DNA of 64,000 nt. It comes from Pseudoxanthobacter soli DSM 19599 (GTDB taxonomy: Bacteria; Pseudomonadota; Alphaproteobacteria; Rhizobiales; Segnochrobactraceae). The stretch lies in assembly GCF_900148505.1 (NCBI RefSeq), contig NZ_FRXO01000011.1:62001-126000 (forward strand). The letters are read 5' to 3'. The notes beneath the pieces are model-generated. The model saw only the letters and a list, made by a program, of their open reading frames with translations. It was not told where the DNA came from and did not search any database. The stretch's first letter is position 1; every line of letters begins with the position of its first letter. Shown here in pieces: positions 17,701-25,584 of this stretch. The translations under genes were made by a program, and so were the position numbers.

Positions 17701-20003
17701 GTCAGCTGCGCGGCATTCGACAGCGTCACGGCGCCGCCGTTGCCGCCGTTGCCGCCGGCGGCGCCCTGCGATCCATCCCCGCCGTTGCCGCCCGTGCTCT
17801 CGATGAACATGGCGGCCGAATTGTCGAGCGCCGTGTTGATGACGGCGGCATTGGTGATGGTGATGCTGCCCGCGTTGCCACCGTTGCCGGCGTTACCGCT
17901 GGTGCCCATGCTGTTGGCGTAGCCGCCGCCGCCGTCGCCGCCGCTTGAGAGGGCGTAGAGCCCGATCGACCCGGTATTCGTCGTCGAGAGGGTCGAATTG
18001 GCCCAGGTCGTGACGGTGATCGTGCCGCCGTTGCCGCCGTTGCCTCCGTTCGCATCGGAATCGAGGCCGGCGGACCCGGCACCGCCGAGGCTGGTGACGC
18101 CGACGGCGGACGAATTCGCGCCGGTCGTCAAAATCTGCGTCAGCAGACCTGCCTGGTTCCCCACCGTCACGGTAGAGGCCGTGTAGGAGGCGGCAGATCC
18201 ACCGTTGGCACCGCTGTTCGACGCCGACGTACCGGCCGCGCCGCTGTCGCTGGCGACCCATACGGCGGACGCCGTGGAGCCGCTGGTCGAAAGGAATCCG
18301 GTGACAAGGGCCGTCGCGCTGCCGCCCGAGCCGCCGGTGCCTCCGGTGGCGCCGTCGCCGCCTGCGCCACCAAGCGCATAGACGGCGATTCCGGCCGCGT
18401 TGCCGCCGGTCACCATCGCCGTGGTGGCAGATGCGGCCGAAAGGTTGGCGGTCACGTAGGCCGTGCCGGCGTTACCGCCGGTCCCGCCCTGTCCCGGCGT
18501 GGTCTGCCCCATGCTGGCGCCACCGGCGCCGCCGTTGGCGAAGGCGCCGATCGCCGGTGCGCCGCTGCCCGAGGTCGTGATGGACCCGGCGGCGTTGATG
18601 ATCGCGGTCCCGCCCGTGCCGCCCGCGCCGCCTGCGCCGCCGACCGAGAGCCCGTCGCCGCCCGCGCCGCCCGCGCCGCCATAGGCATCGGCATAGAGCC
18701 CGAAGCTCGTTGCGCCCGTGGTCGTGATCACCGACGTGGTCGTCGTCGTAACCGTGGCGATGCCGCCGTTGCCGCCCGTTCCGCCAATGGCGCCGGCGCC
18801 GTAGAACGAGTCGCGGCCGGACGATTCGCCCACGCCGCCCGCGCCGCCGGTGCCGCCCGCTGCGCTCACGCCGACGCCGAACGAAAGTCCGCCGGACGTG
18901 GTGATGGTGCCCGAATTGCTGCCATAGACGGTGCCGCCGTTCCCGGCATTGCCGCCCGCGATGCCGTTCCCCTCATTGGCGGTGCCTGCACCGCCGGCGC
19001 CGCCATACGCCGTCGCCCAGATGCCGGCCGACGAGGTTCCGGACGTGATCAGGGTGCCGGAATTCTGCCCGACCGATGCCGCGTTGGTCGCGTCGACGGC
19101 ATAGCCTTGGGTCACGGTGCCGTTCTGGATGGCCGCATAGCCGCCGGCATTGCCACCCGCGCCGGGATTGCCGCCGGAATAGGAGTTCCCCGAACCGACC
19201 GCCGCCTCTCCGGCGCCGCCGTCGACGAAGATGTAGAGCGCCGCCGCGTCGCTTCCGGCCGTGGTGATCTGGCCATTGTTGATTCCGGTGGCGGATCCGC
19301 CGTTGCCGCCATTGCCGCCGTTGCCGGCGCCGGATTCGAAGCCGCTTCCGCCGCCGCTTCCACCCGCGCCACCCGCGGAGTGCGCCAGAATGCCGGAGGA
19401 GGCGGACGAGATCGTCGAGATCTGGCCGTTGTTGGTCGCGGTGGCACTGCCGCCGTTGCCGCCGATGCCGCCGTCGGCGCCACCGTTCCAGCCCGACCCA
19501 CTCTGGCTGCTCCCGCCGCCACCGCCGTCGGCCCAGGCATTGAGCCCGGAGCGCGGGGAACTTCCTGGAATGGAGATCGTGCCGCCATTGATGGCCGTCG
19601 CCGAGCCACCGTTGCCGCCGTTGCCCCCATCGGACGGACCCTGGGTGGGGTGATCGCCGTCCAGGCCCGCCGGCGCGCCCTGGCCGCCGCTGCCGCCGCT
19701 GGCGTTGCTGTAGAGCGCGAGGCCGGAGGTGTTGCCGGACGGGTTGGTGATGGTGCTGGTGGTGCCGCCACCCCCGTTGCCGCCGGGATAGTCGTTGTCG
19801 CCGCTGTCGCTTCCGTTGCCGCCCTGTGACGTGGAGGTAACCCAGGTGGAATTGTCGGTCAGGCAGCCGGTGGGGCTGCCGTTCACCGTGCAGGTCACGG
19901 CCTGTGCCGCGGCGGGCATGGGTGCGGCGAAGCCCAGCATCGGGCCCGCGAGCATGGTTGCCTGAAGCAGCGTGAGACGGAAAGAACGCGCGGAAGCGGT
20001 CAC
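11745..20003 (-). CDS. Giant glycine-rich autotransporter with C-terminal beta-barrel
   Basis: One uninterrupted frame of about 2752 residues from a GTG with GGGGG upstream. Residues 1-35 are a signal peptide (hydrophobic core, then AAAQA). Most of the protein is a passenger of imperfect repeats in which a TGxxSxGI strand alternates with SIGGGGGxGG or GGxGGxGG turns, as in other beta-helical bacterial adhesins. Two stretches break the pattern with helical, glycine-poor sequence, at about 14930-15080 and 14215-14370. The last 290 or so residues form the outer-membrane barrel and end in the terminal aromatic signature VSFRF. It is likely a surface adhesin or biofilm matrix protein. The long plus-strand open frame opposite it is an artefact of GCC/GGC repeats. 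Confidence 0.9.
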   Translation of the reverse strand: MTASARSFRLTLLQATMLAGPMLGFAAPMPAAAQAVTCTVNGSPTGCLTDNSTWVTSTSQGGNGSDSGDNDYPGGNGGGGTTSTITNPSGNTSGLALYSNASGGSGGQGAPAGLDGDHPTQGPSDGGNGGNGGSATAINGGTISIPGSSPRSGLNAWADGGGGGSSQSGSGWNGGADGGIGGNGGSATATNNGQISTISSASSGILAHSAGGAGGSGGGSGFESGAGNGGNGGNGGSATGINNGQITTAGSDAAALYIFVDGGAGEAAVGSGNSYSGGNPGAGGNAGGYAAIQNGTVTQGYAVDATNAASVGQNSGTLITSGTSSAGIWATAYGGAGGAGTANEGNGIAGGNAGNGGTVYGSNSGTITTSGGLSFGVGVSAAGGTGGAGGVGESSGRDSFYGAGAIGGTGGNGGIATVTTTTTSVITTTGATSFGLYADAYGGAGGAGGDGLSVGGAGGAGGTGGTAIINAAGSITTSGSGAPAIGAFANGGAGGASMGQTTPGQGGTGGNAGTAYVTANLSAASATTAMVTGGNAAGIAVYALGGAGGDGATGGTGGSGGSATALVTGFLSTSGSTASAVWVASDSGAAGTSASNSGANGGSAASYTASTVTVGNQAGLLTQILTTGANSSAVGVTSLGGAGSAGLDSDANGGNGGNGGTITVTTWANSTLSTTNTGSIGLYALSSGGDGGGGYANSMGTSGNAGNGGNAGSITITNAAVINTALDNSAAMFIESTGGNGGDGSQGAAGGNGGNGGAVTLSNAAQLTTNGSSSAGISVNTTGGATGSSDYGWVVITDNPAGNGGAITITTTTASSITTLGATESPGIYAVSAGGVGGDANNETTFPFSQGSGGNAGTITLNYAGTISTAGTYSPGIEAVATGGSALLNQYVQGAVPLGGNGEAITFQSTDPNGSVSTAGSNSAGIDLDSSGGAGGNGDNAGQAGNVSVTFIGTVKTTGAGASPGISVTANGGAGGALAADAGAGGAAGVVTFTLGDSTGDTTSITTAGTTSPGIVISAQGGDGGDVDQAPAFHSSSNGGEGGSGASVTLSTMANTSITTTGASSPGISITSEGGAGGTGGSDVYESSGTGGNGGAGGQITILSASSINTSGASSYGIFASSAGGVGGDGGLNASLGDSTGGSGGNGGSDSFTGQNPNAISIGNTGTIMTTGTSAIGILAQSAGGGGGGGAQGDGWVSQGGNAGTAASGGGVQVNNAALIMTGGDSAYGINAISIGGGGANGGNAGSFGLVFSEAVGGGASGGGTGGAVSITNTGTGAITTAGAAAAGLFGISIGGGGGVGGSVDANAASFAIPSVAIAIGANGGVGGNGGTVDITNQGVISTTGLDAYGIEAISVGGGGGAGGQSSSSAYSVPYGKYPNGSVAVSLGGNGSNGGNGESVTVTNTGSEISTIGDQSMAIAAYSIGGGGGNGGNATSYTYTYGMGYQLGVGVALGGQAADSGGTGGTVTVTTSGALTTAGFASDAIYAASIGGGGGAGGMGSSYASTSLPVQGVAGDIPLSFGTTASFELGVGGKGGSGGAGGQAQVTNSGSITTTGIDSRGIFVQSIGGGGGSGGAGNATGATQYSVNLGIGATGGSAGNGYIAEATNNGTITTSADGSHGIEVQSIGGGGGSGGTSSADRDGTQLGTLAKLLGTSVIKSLISDIGQNLGLLKQEINSDPVKNISVSMNLSVGGQGGAAGDGYEATATNNGTIITSGDVASGLFVQSIGGGGGNGGAATVSGGAIANLDGAAGGSGGAAGNGGTATAINNDTVRTSGDGSFGMFVQSIGGGGGATGLATDASTLSINPSVDNGTLHVGGYSGPTGNTQVPQNGSSGTGGTAIATNSGTIQTGGEESHGIAAQSIGGGGGLFIINPADTVSTYEDDPDYAALLTQIAQTLAADGIDLTSYAQAYQQALSTASGTINLEIGGSTDSGGNGGAAQVTNNGTIATAGNGAFGVLAQSIGGGGGFAADGSGTNLALTFTGTFGGGQGDGGPVSIALADKSTISTTGTGAVGVFAQSIGGGGGYTGALNGSGMTYATFLSGSTLANGVGGDISITNGTGGTTTITTTGPNAHGIFAQSLSGGGGAVGSTGGIAIPSTSGVSSRSGSIDVSGVPDTNNPSHTPGTITIDLAGTISATGTGSVGIYAQSGVQGTNGAIDPNAGYTGTIGVTFTGALTGGSGTGAAIELDGGSTNTITIGAGSRVSAGSGTAILGSFGSETVTNNGTVTGDVNLVTGGTSETNTFDNNGTYVTAGTNTVNLGSQGTFNNYGTMNVGGTGAIVTANLTGAFVQTRDGTLAVDINALASQTADLVNVSGTANVGGQVEVNVVKNLLPATYTVLNSTDALAVDDAAGIKPPSVYLPITWTVAQNGNAMTVSPSVNFTPQGLPLNSNEAAYAQHLQSTWNAGGSAALAPAYGELANLTSASAYQAALASGSPETFGSAASARTGSSRAAMSAVMSCPAFVGTGTLLQEGECTWARVIAGNARQFSTSTAAGYSVDSVTYRAGLQKEIMPDWFLGLSAAYDTGWFSGNNGWASANSQGFDVSAALKHQIGPWLISGAVDIGYGWYDNTRTVQVGDRLHEGTAASNVFNASGRLRVNYEIPFANWYLKPYADFDLIYTSMPSFSETGAGGFNWKVHSANNTTFAFSPNVEIGARYDLGDDLTLRPYGTLGATFLTNTDWQTVASLAGAPTAAGTFKTTSEIPNALADLGVGVQLISKKGLELRLDYDTQIGSDYFSQTGSARVSFRF

Positions 20004-20686
20004 GATATTCCCCCAAGGCCGTCATACGGACGCGATCCGGCGCGGACCGGCGTCAGAACCCCGGCCAGAAGATACTCGGGACGGGAAATGACGTCCATGG
20101 ATGAGACGGATTTCGCATGATTGTTTGTCCTCAAATTGGGTATCAATACATCGGTTGTATCGCATTCCGATCGATGTATATTTCATGACAAAGTCATTTA
20201 TGATAAATCTGTGGTATATTGTTCCATTGTCGGAGTTTTATCCGATAAGATTTATCCTGTTGATGCATGGCATCCCAGTGATCGAGCGGTCATCCCGGCG
20301 CAATCCGTCAGAAGTCCATTTCCTCGGGGCCCGATGAGCCGGCTCCGCGGGCGGGGATTCCCTTTCAACGAGGCGATCAACCGCCTGGCGCATCGCGCGT
20401 CCACGGCGAAACGCCGCGTATCCCCCGGCTCGCGCCGGCGCATGATCGGGAGCGCCTGACCGCGCGGTGGCGCCGCTGCAATCCCAGGTGCAGATGCGCG
20501 GCCGGCATCATCGTCCATTAGGATCTGATTTCGTTTTTTCGGTAAAAGAGAGAACGAAAATGCCTGATTTCGACGTTGATTTCCGCTATTCGAACAGCCT
20601 GTCCGGCTCTGCGCAGTCCCCACGGCACGGCTCCCGTGGCGGAATCCCCCGCGCGCCGCCTTGAAATTCCGGGAGAGACCCTGCCG
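20004..20686. promoter_or_regulatory. AT-rich divergent control region between autotransporter and fpr
   Basis: A patch at about 20100-20290 is much richer in A+T than the rest of the window. It contains the inverted repeats ATACATCG / CGATGTAT (20146-20153 and 20172-20179, 18 bases apart) and GATAAATC / GATTTATC (20202-20209 and 20249-20256). This is the probable promoter and binding region for the autotransporter. The remaining bases to 20686 form the fpr leader. They hold a possible 34-codon leader frame at 20560-20664 with a GAGAG ribosome site, but nothing else I recognise. Confidence 0.5.
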
Positions 20687-21460
20687 ATGGCTGCCTTCCA
20701 TGAAGAGAAGGTTCTCGACGTCCATCATTGGACCGATCGCCTGTTCAGCTTCAGGACGACGCGAGACCCGTCTCTGCGCTTCTCCAACGGTCACTTCACC
20801 ATGATCGGCCTCAATGTCGACGGGCGGCCGCTGCTTCGGGCCTACTCCATCGCCAGCGCCAATCATGCCGACTATCTCGAGTTCCTCAGCATCAAGGTCG
20901 AGAACGGTCCGCTGACCTCGCGGCTCCAGCATATCAAGCCGGACGACATGATCATTGTCGGCCGCAAGCCGACCGGAACGCTGGTGACCGACTACCTGCT
21001 GCCCGGCAAGCGTCTCTACCTGCTCGGGACCGGCACCGGCCTCGCGCCGTTCCTCTCGATCATCAGCGATCCCGAGACCTACGAGAAGTTCGAGACCGTC
21101 ATCCTCGTCCACGGGGTGCGCGAGGTCGCCGAGCTCGCCTATCACGACTACCTCACCACCGAGCTGCCGAACGACGAGATCCTCGGCGAACTCGTCTCGG
21201 CGGGCCTGCGCTACTATCCGACGGTCACCCGCGAGCCGTTCCGCAACCAGGGCCGGATCACCCAGCTCATCGAAAGCGGCAAGCTGTTTTCCGATCTCGG
21301 CCTGCCGCCCTTCAACAAGGACGAGGATCGCGTGATGCTCTGCGGCAGCCCCCAGATGCTGTCGGAGCTGAAGACCATGCTCGAGGCGCGCGGTTTCGAG
21401 GAAGGCAACACCTCGACGCCCGGCGACTTCGTCGTCGAGCGCGCATTCGTCGAGAAATAG
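20687..21460 (+). CDS. fpr: Ferredoxin--NADP reductase
   Basis: A 257-residue FAD enzyme of the bacterial Fpr class, exchanging electrons between NADPH and ferredoxin or flavodoxin. Visible landmarks are VHHWTDRLFSFRTTRD, the FAD-binding RAYSIAS, GTGTGLAPF for NADP, and the C-terminal FVVERAFVEK typical of alphaproteobacterial Fpr. The ATG at 20687 matches the family N-terminus and follows GGGAGAG. It stands alone, convergent with the pentitol operon and followed by two perfect palindromes. Likely role: oxidative-stress response and supply of reduced ferredoxin. Confidence 0.95.
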   Translation: MAAFHEEKVLDVHHWTDRLFSFRTTRDPSLRFSNGHFTMIGLNVDGRPLLRAYSIASANHADYLEFLSIKVENGPLTSRLQHIKPDDMIIVGRKPTGTLVTDYLLPGKRLYLLGTGTGLAPFLSIISDPETYEKFETVILVHGVREVAELAYHDYLTTELPNDEILGELVSAGLRYYPTVTREPFRNQGRITQLIESGKLFSDLGLPPFNKDEDRVMLCGSPQMLSELKTMLEARGFEEGNTSTPGDFVVERAFVEK

Positions 21461-21476
21461 GCGCGCCTGAAGCGTG

Positions 21477-21564
21477 CATGCGCGGTCCGCGGACCGCGCA
21501 TGAGCCGCTCATTCGCGTGTGCCGGAATGCAGATCGCCCGGCCGGGAGCTCCCGGCCGGGCGAT
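21477..21564. terminator. Two perfect palindromes between convergent genes
   Basis: A 26-base perfect palindrome (13-base arms starting CATGCGCGGTCCG, 21477-21502) and a 32-base perfect palindrome (16-base arms starting ATCGCCCGGCCGGGAG, 21533-21564) lie between the stops of fpr and the minus-strand dehydrogenase. The arms have no loop and no long T run follows. They probably terminate transcription from both sides. Confidence 0.6.
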
Positions 21565-21609
21565 GTCGTTTCGATCGGTCTTCGACGGGCGGGCGGCGCT
21601 CCGGGACGC

Positions 21610-22647
21610 TCAGTCGAGCGTGATCTGGATCTTCACGTCCTGCGGCAGCGCCGCGTCGGCGCGCTCGAAGGCCGCCACGCTGTCCTCGAAGCCGTAGGTC
21701 GCCGAGATCAGCGGCTTGACGTCGATCTTGCCGCTTTCCATCAGCGCGATGGCGCGGTCGTAGACATTGGCGTAGCGGAATACCGTCACGACGCGGATTT
21801 CCTTGACCATCAAGGCCACCATGTCGATCGGAACCGGGCCCGCGGCCATGCCGACACAGACCAGCGCACCCCCCGGCCGCAGGCACGGCGCGGCTTCGTC
21901 GTAGGCGCGCGCGGCGCCGGAGCACTCGAACACGATGTCGACGCCCCAGCCTCCGGTCGCGGCCATCACCTGCCCGGCGAGCCCGGCCGGGTCGGCCGCG
22001 AGCGGCACGATCCCGTCATAGCCGGCGGCGATCCGCATCTTCTCTTGGGCGGGATCGAAGATCAGCACCCGCGCGCAGCCTGCCGCAAGCGCCGAAAGCG
22101 CGACCAGGATTCCGATCGGCCCGGCACCGAGGACAAGTGCCACATCGCCTGCCGCCACGCCCACCTTGTGGACGGCCTGCAGCCCGACGGCCAGCGGCTC
22201 CACCATCGCGCCCTCGGCCTGGCTGACGCCGTCCGGCAGCCGGTAGCAAAGCGAAGCGGGATGAACCACTTCCGGCGTCAGGCAGCCGTGCACCGGCGGC
22301 GTCGCCCAGAAGGTCAGCGACGGATCGAGATTGTAGAGCCCGATCCGGCTCGCCCGGCTGGAGAAGTCGGGGATACCCGGCTCGACGCAGACCCGGTCGC
22401 CCGGCTTGAGGCCGGCGACGCGGTCGCCGATCTCCACCACCGTGCCGGCGCCCTCATGGCCGAGCACCATCGGCGCCTCGACCACGAAGGGGCCGATGCG
22501 GCCATGGCGGTAATAGTGAACGTCGCTGCCGCAGATGCCGACGACGTCCATGCGGATGCGCACATCGCCCGGTCCGACATTCTGCGGCAGGTCGATCTCG
22601 CGCAGCCGGAGTTCGCGCGGCCGTTCCAGAACCAGAGCCCTCGCCAT
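21610..22647 (-). CDS. NAD-dependent polyol dehydrogenase, xylitol dehydrogenase type
   Basis: A 345-residue medium-chain dehydrogenase of the sorbitol/xylitol class (D-xylulose reductase). ICGSDVHYY and GHEGAG supply catalytic zinc ligands, and GAGPIG the NAD fold. In the loop that normally holds four structural-zinc cysteines, this protein reads [17 protein letters not shown], without cysteine, as in some rhizobial xylitol dehydrogenases. The ATG at 22647 directly follows a GTG and has GAGG upstream. It is the last gene of a minus-strand operon that diverges from xylulokinase, so the likely reaction is oxidation of xylitol or a related pentitol to the ketopentose. Confidence 0.85.
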   Translation of the reverse strand: MARALVLERPRELRLREIDLPQNVGPGDVRIRMDVVGICGSDVHYYRHGRIGPFVVEAPMVLGHEGAGTVVEIGDRVAGLKPGDRVCVEPGIPDFSSRASRIGLYNLDPSLTFWATPPVHGCLTPEVVHPASLCYRLPDGVSQAEGAMVEPLAVGLQAVHKVGVAAGDVALVLGAGPIGILVALSALAAGCARVLIFDPAQEKMRIAAGYDGIVPLAADPAGLAGQVMAATGGWGVDIVFECSGAARAYDEAAPCLRPGGALVCVGMAAGPVPIDMVALMVKEIRVVTVFRYANVYDRAIALMESGKIDVKPLISATYGFEDSVAAFERADAALPQDVKIQITLD

Positions 22648-22654
22648 CACATCC

Positions 22655-23434
22655 TCACAGGCAGGTGTAGCCGGCGTCCGCGCGCAGGATCGCGCCGGTC
22701 ATCAGGCTCGATGCGTCGGAGGCAAGGAACTGCACAACCGAAGCGATTTCAGAGGGTTTGCCCATCCGACCCATCGGTGTCAGGTCGAGCCAGCGCTCGA
22801 TCAGACCGGGCTGGCTTTCGAGCCCGTGGAGCAGCGGCGTCTCGATATAGGTCGGGGCGACGGCGTTGACGCGCACTCCGCGCTTCGCCCACTCGACCGC
22901 GAGTGACCGGGTCAGGTGGTGCACGCCGGCCTTCGAGGCGTTGTAATGGCACTGCGGCTGGGGCGTGTTGACGATCTCGGCCGACATCGAGCCGATGTTC
23001 ACGATCGAACCGCGCCCGGCCTCCAGCATCCGCCGGCCGAAGCCGCGGCAGGTGCGGAACACGCCGGTCAGGTTGACGTCGATGACGCGCTGCCATTCTG
23101 CGTCCGACATCTCTTCCGCCGGGGTGTTCGAGACGATGCCGGCATTGCAGACGAGCACGTCGAGCGGTGGCAGCGAGGCCGCGAGCGCATCGATCGCGGC
23201 GCTGTCGGTGACGTCGAGCGCGGCCGCGCGGGCGGCATGGCCGCGGGCGACCAGCGCCGCCGCGGTCGCCTCGGCACGGGCGGGATCGATGTCGGTGCAG
23301 ACGACTTCGGCGCCGGTGGCGGCCAGCGCCTCGGCGCAGGCGGCGCCGATGCCCTGTCCCGCGCCGGTGACGAGCGCGAGCCGGCCGGCGAGATCCTGCC
23401 GCCCGCGATAGTCGATAGGGCTGCCTTCGGTCAT
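22655..23434 (-). CDS. SDR family oxidoreductase (D-arabinitol/sorbitol dehydrogenase-like)
   Basis: A 259-residue short-chain dehydrogenase. It has the NAD motif TGAGQGIG at about 23-30, NAG at 95-97, a catalytic YNASK and a C-terminal GAILRADAGYTCL. The ATG at 23434 follows GGGGGAGGAC. It sits between a 2-hydroxyacid dehydrogenase and a polyol dehydrogenase, seven bases upstream of the latter, and shares the operon. Its place points to oxidation of a pentitol or a sugar acid; which of the two dehydrogenases takes which substrate cannot be decided here. Confidence 0.88.
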   Translation of the reverse strand: MTEGSPIDYRGRQDLAGRLALVTGAGQGIGAACAEALAATGAEVVCTDIDPARAEATAAALVARGHAARAAALDVTDSAAIDALAASLPPLDVLVCNAGIVSNTPAEEMSDAEWQRVIDVNLTGVFRTCRGFGRRMLEAGRGSIVNIGSMSAEIVNTPQPQCHYNASKAGVHHLTRSLAVEWAKRGVRVNAVAPTYIETPLLHGLESQPGLIERWLDLTPMGRMGKPSEIASVVQFLASDASSLMTGAILRADAGYTCL

Positions 23435-23459
23435 GTCCTCCCCCTTCCTTTGTCTGTTC

Positions 23460-24419
23460 TCATGTCAGCGGACAGCGCAGCGGTTCCCCGCGCAGCGCCC
23501 GCAGCGCTTCTTCGGCTGCGAGCCTTTGCAGCGCGTCCACCGAGGCATCCGAATAGAAGGCCGCATGCGGCGACATCAAGACGTTCGGCGCGCGGCGGAG
23601 CGGGGAGTGGGGCGGCAGCGGCTCGATCTCGAACACGTCGAGCCCGGCACCGGCGAGATGGCCCGAGGTCAGAGCCGCGGCGAGCGCCGTCTCGTCGACC
23701 AGTCCGCCGCGGGAGGCGTTGATGACGATCGCCCCCTTCGGCAGCCGGGCGATGGCATCGGCATCGATCAGGTGTCGTGTCTCGGCGGTCAGCGGCAGGT
23801 GCAGAGAGAGCACGCCGGCTTCGGCGATGACGCGGCCGAGATCCGCCGGCTCGATGCCGAGGCGATGCGCCTGCTCTGCCGGCACGAAAGGGTCATAGCC
23901 GATCAGGTGGCAGCCGAAGGCGGCCATCCGCCGCGCGTAGGCCTGCGCGATGCGGCCCATGCCGACCAGCCCGACGGTGGTGTCGCGCAGCGAGCGCAGG
24001 TCGTGGACGATCTCGGTGATCTTCCAGCGGCCCTCGTGCACGGCGCCGTCGAAGCGCGGGATGCGACGGCTCAGCGCCAGCGTCATCGCGGCGGCGTGAT
24101 CGGCCACCTCCTCGACGCCGTAGTCCGGCACATTGCAGACGCGGATGCCGAGGTCGCGGGCGGCATCGAGGTCGACATTGTCGACCCCGACGCCATAGCG
24201 CACCACCGCCGCGCCGGGCTTCAGCGCCGCGAGCACGCGGCGCGTCATCGGCGCGAAATTGTTGAGCACGGCGTCGGCGCCGGCGACGGCGGCAAGTGTC
24301 TCCTCCTCCGAGCGGCAATGGTACTCGTCGAAGGCCGCGCCGGCTGCCGCCGCGGCCGCCTGCTCGTGGCGGACATTGCCGAACGCCTGGTCGGTGACGA
24401 CCAGCCGTTTCGCCGTCAT
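23460..24419 (-). CDS. C-terminal-binding/D-2-hydroxyacid dehydrogenase
   Basis: A 319-residue NAD-dependent D-2-hydroxyacid dehydrogenase. The GMGRIAQAYARR glycine motif, SLHLPLT, INASRGGLVDE and the late SPHAAFYSD catalytic histidine are all in place. The ATG at 24419 overlaps the TGA of the preceding FAH-family gene (ATGA), so translation is coupled. It probably reduces or oxidises a 2-keto acid such as glycolate/glyoxylate or hydroxypyruvate arising from pentonate cleavage; the substrate is inferred from neighbours only. Confidence 0.88.
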   Translation of the reverse strand: MTAKRLVVTDQAFGNVRHEQAAAAAAGAAFDEYHCRSEEETLAAVAGADAVLNNFAPMTRRVLAALKPGAAVVRYGVGVDNVDLDAARDLGIRVCNVPDYGVEEVADHAAAMTLALSRRIPRFDGAVHEGRWKITEIVHDLRSLRDTTVGLVGMGRIAQAYARRMAAFGCHLIGYDPFVPAEQAHRLGIEPADLGRVIAEAGVLSLHLPLTAETRHLIDADAIARLPKGAIVINASRGGLVDETALAAALTSGHLAGAGLDVFEIEPLPPHSPLRRAPNVLMSPHAAFYSDASVDALQRLAAEEALRALRGEPLRCPLT

Positions 24420-25564
24420 CGCAGCAGCCCCCGCGCGGCGAGATTGCGCATCAGCGCGCGCGTGCCGAAGCGCCATGGCGCAGCCTTGTCACTCTGCGTC
24501 ACGGTATTGCGCAGGGTGCCGAGCAGTGGCGTCGAGATTTCGACCACGTCACCGGCCCGATGGGTGAAGCCGCTGCCGGGTTCCGCCCGGTCCTGGGTCG
24601 GGGCGAACATGGTGCCGAGGAACAGCACGAAGCCGTCTGGGTACTGGTGGCTCGCGTTCATCGTCTGGGCGACGAGGGTCGCGGGCTTGCGGCTGATCTC
24701 GGCCATGTTGGAGCGGCCGGTCATCTCGAAGCCGTCGCTTCCGGTCACCTTCATAGCCAGCTCGGCCTTTTCGAGGTCGGCGAGGGTGAAGCCGTCATCG
24801 AACAGGCGGATGAAGGGGCCTATGGAGCACGAGGCGTTGTTGTCCTTCGCCTTGCCAAGAAGCAGCGCGGAGCGGCCTTCGACATCGCGCAGGTTGACGT
24901 CGTTGCCGAGCGTCGCGCCGCGGATGGTGCCGGCACTGTCGACCGCGAGCACGATCTCCGGCTCGGGATTGTTCCAGGCCGAGATCGGGTTGATGCCGAC
25001 TTCCGCGCCATGACCCACGGCGGCCATCGGCTGCGTCTTGGTGAAGACCTCGGCATCCGGACCGATGCCGACTTCGAGATATTGCGACCAAAGCCCCTCT
25101 GCGATCAGCGCGGCCTTTACCTCGGCGGCCTGCCGGGAGCCTGCCTCGATGTTGGCGAGATTGCCGCCGATCAGCGCGCCGATGCGGCGGCGCAGGGCAT
25201 CCGCCCGCGTCGGATCGCCGGAGGTGCGCTCGTCGATGACGCGTTCGATCATGCTCTGGGCGAAGGTGACGCCGCAGGCCTTGATCGCCTGGAAGTCGAT
25301 GGGGGCGAGCAGGCACGGCCGGTCGGCGCCGTAACCCATCGCCGGGGGATCGAGCACCAGATCTTCCGGTTTGCCGAGTACCTCTCCTTCGAGGCTATCG
25401 AAACGTTCGGCCGGGCTGTCGTCCAGGAAATCGGCGACGCAGACGACCGCTTCGGTCACATCGATCACGAGGCCGTCGCGCACGATCACGACCGACGGGC
25501 CGGCCTTGTCCGGCCTCCAGACGCGACCGACGAGACGGGCCGAATCGGGACGTTCTGGCAGCAT
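24416..25564 (-). CDS. Fumarylacetoacetate hydrolase family protein (AraD1-like)
   Basis: A 382-residue member of the FAH fold in the AraD1-type group, longer than typical FAH enzymes. GVTFAQSMIERVIDER and a central GPDAEVFTKTQPMAAVGHG segment mark the family. The ATG at 25564 follows GGAGGAG. Relatives split or dehydrate 2-keto-3-deoxy sugar acids (2-keto-3-deoxy-arabinonate/xylonate) or related compounds. As first gene of the minus operon and divergent from an aldehyde dehydrogenase and xylulokinase, it suggests an oxidative pentose branch alongside the kinase branch. Confidence 0.82.
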   Translation of the reverse strand: MLPERPDSARLVGRVWRPDKAGPSVVIVRDGLVIDVTEAVVCVADFLDDSPAERFDSLEGEVLGKPEDLVLDPPAMGYGADRPCLLAPIDFQAIKACGVTFAQSMIERVIDERTSGDPTRADALRRRIGALIGGNLANIEAGSRQAAEVKAALIAEGLWSQYLEVGIGPDAEVFTKTQPMAAVGHGAEVGINPISAWNNPEPEIVLAVDSAGTIRGATLGNDVNLRDVEGRSALLLGKAKDNNASCSIGPFIRLFDDGFTLADLEKAELAMKVTGSDGFEMTGRSNMAEISRKPATLVAQTMNASHQYPDGFVLFLGTMFAPTQDRAEPGSGFTHRAGDVVEISTPLLGTLRNTVTQSDKAAPWRFGTRALMRNLAARGLLR

Positions 25565-25584
25565 GGGTGTCTCCTCCAAATTGA

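Noticed and set aside
20101-20459. Short plus-strand frames in the AT-rich region before fpr
   Set aside because: No ribosome site and no conserved pattern; low GC alone explains the open frames.
20560-20664. Possible 34-codon leader peptide ahead of fpr
   Set aside because: It has a fair GAGAG ribosome site but no recognisable attenuator structure or conserved sequence; left as a note in the regulatory feature.
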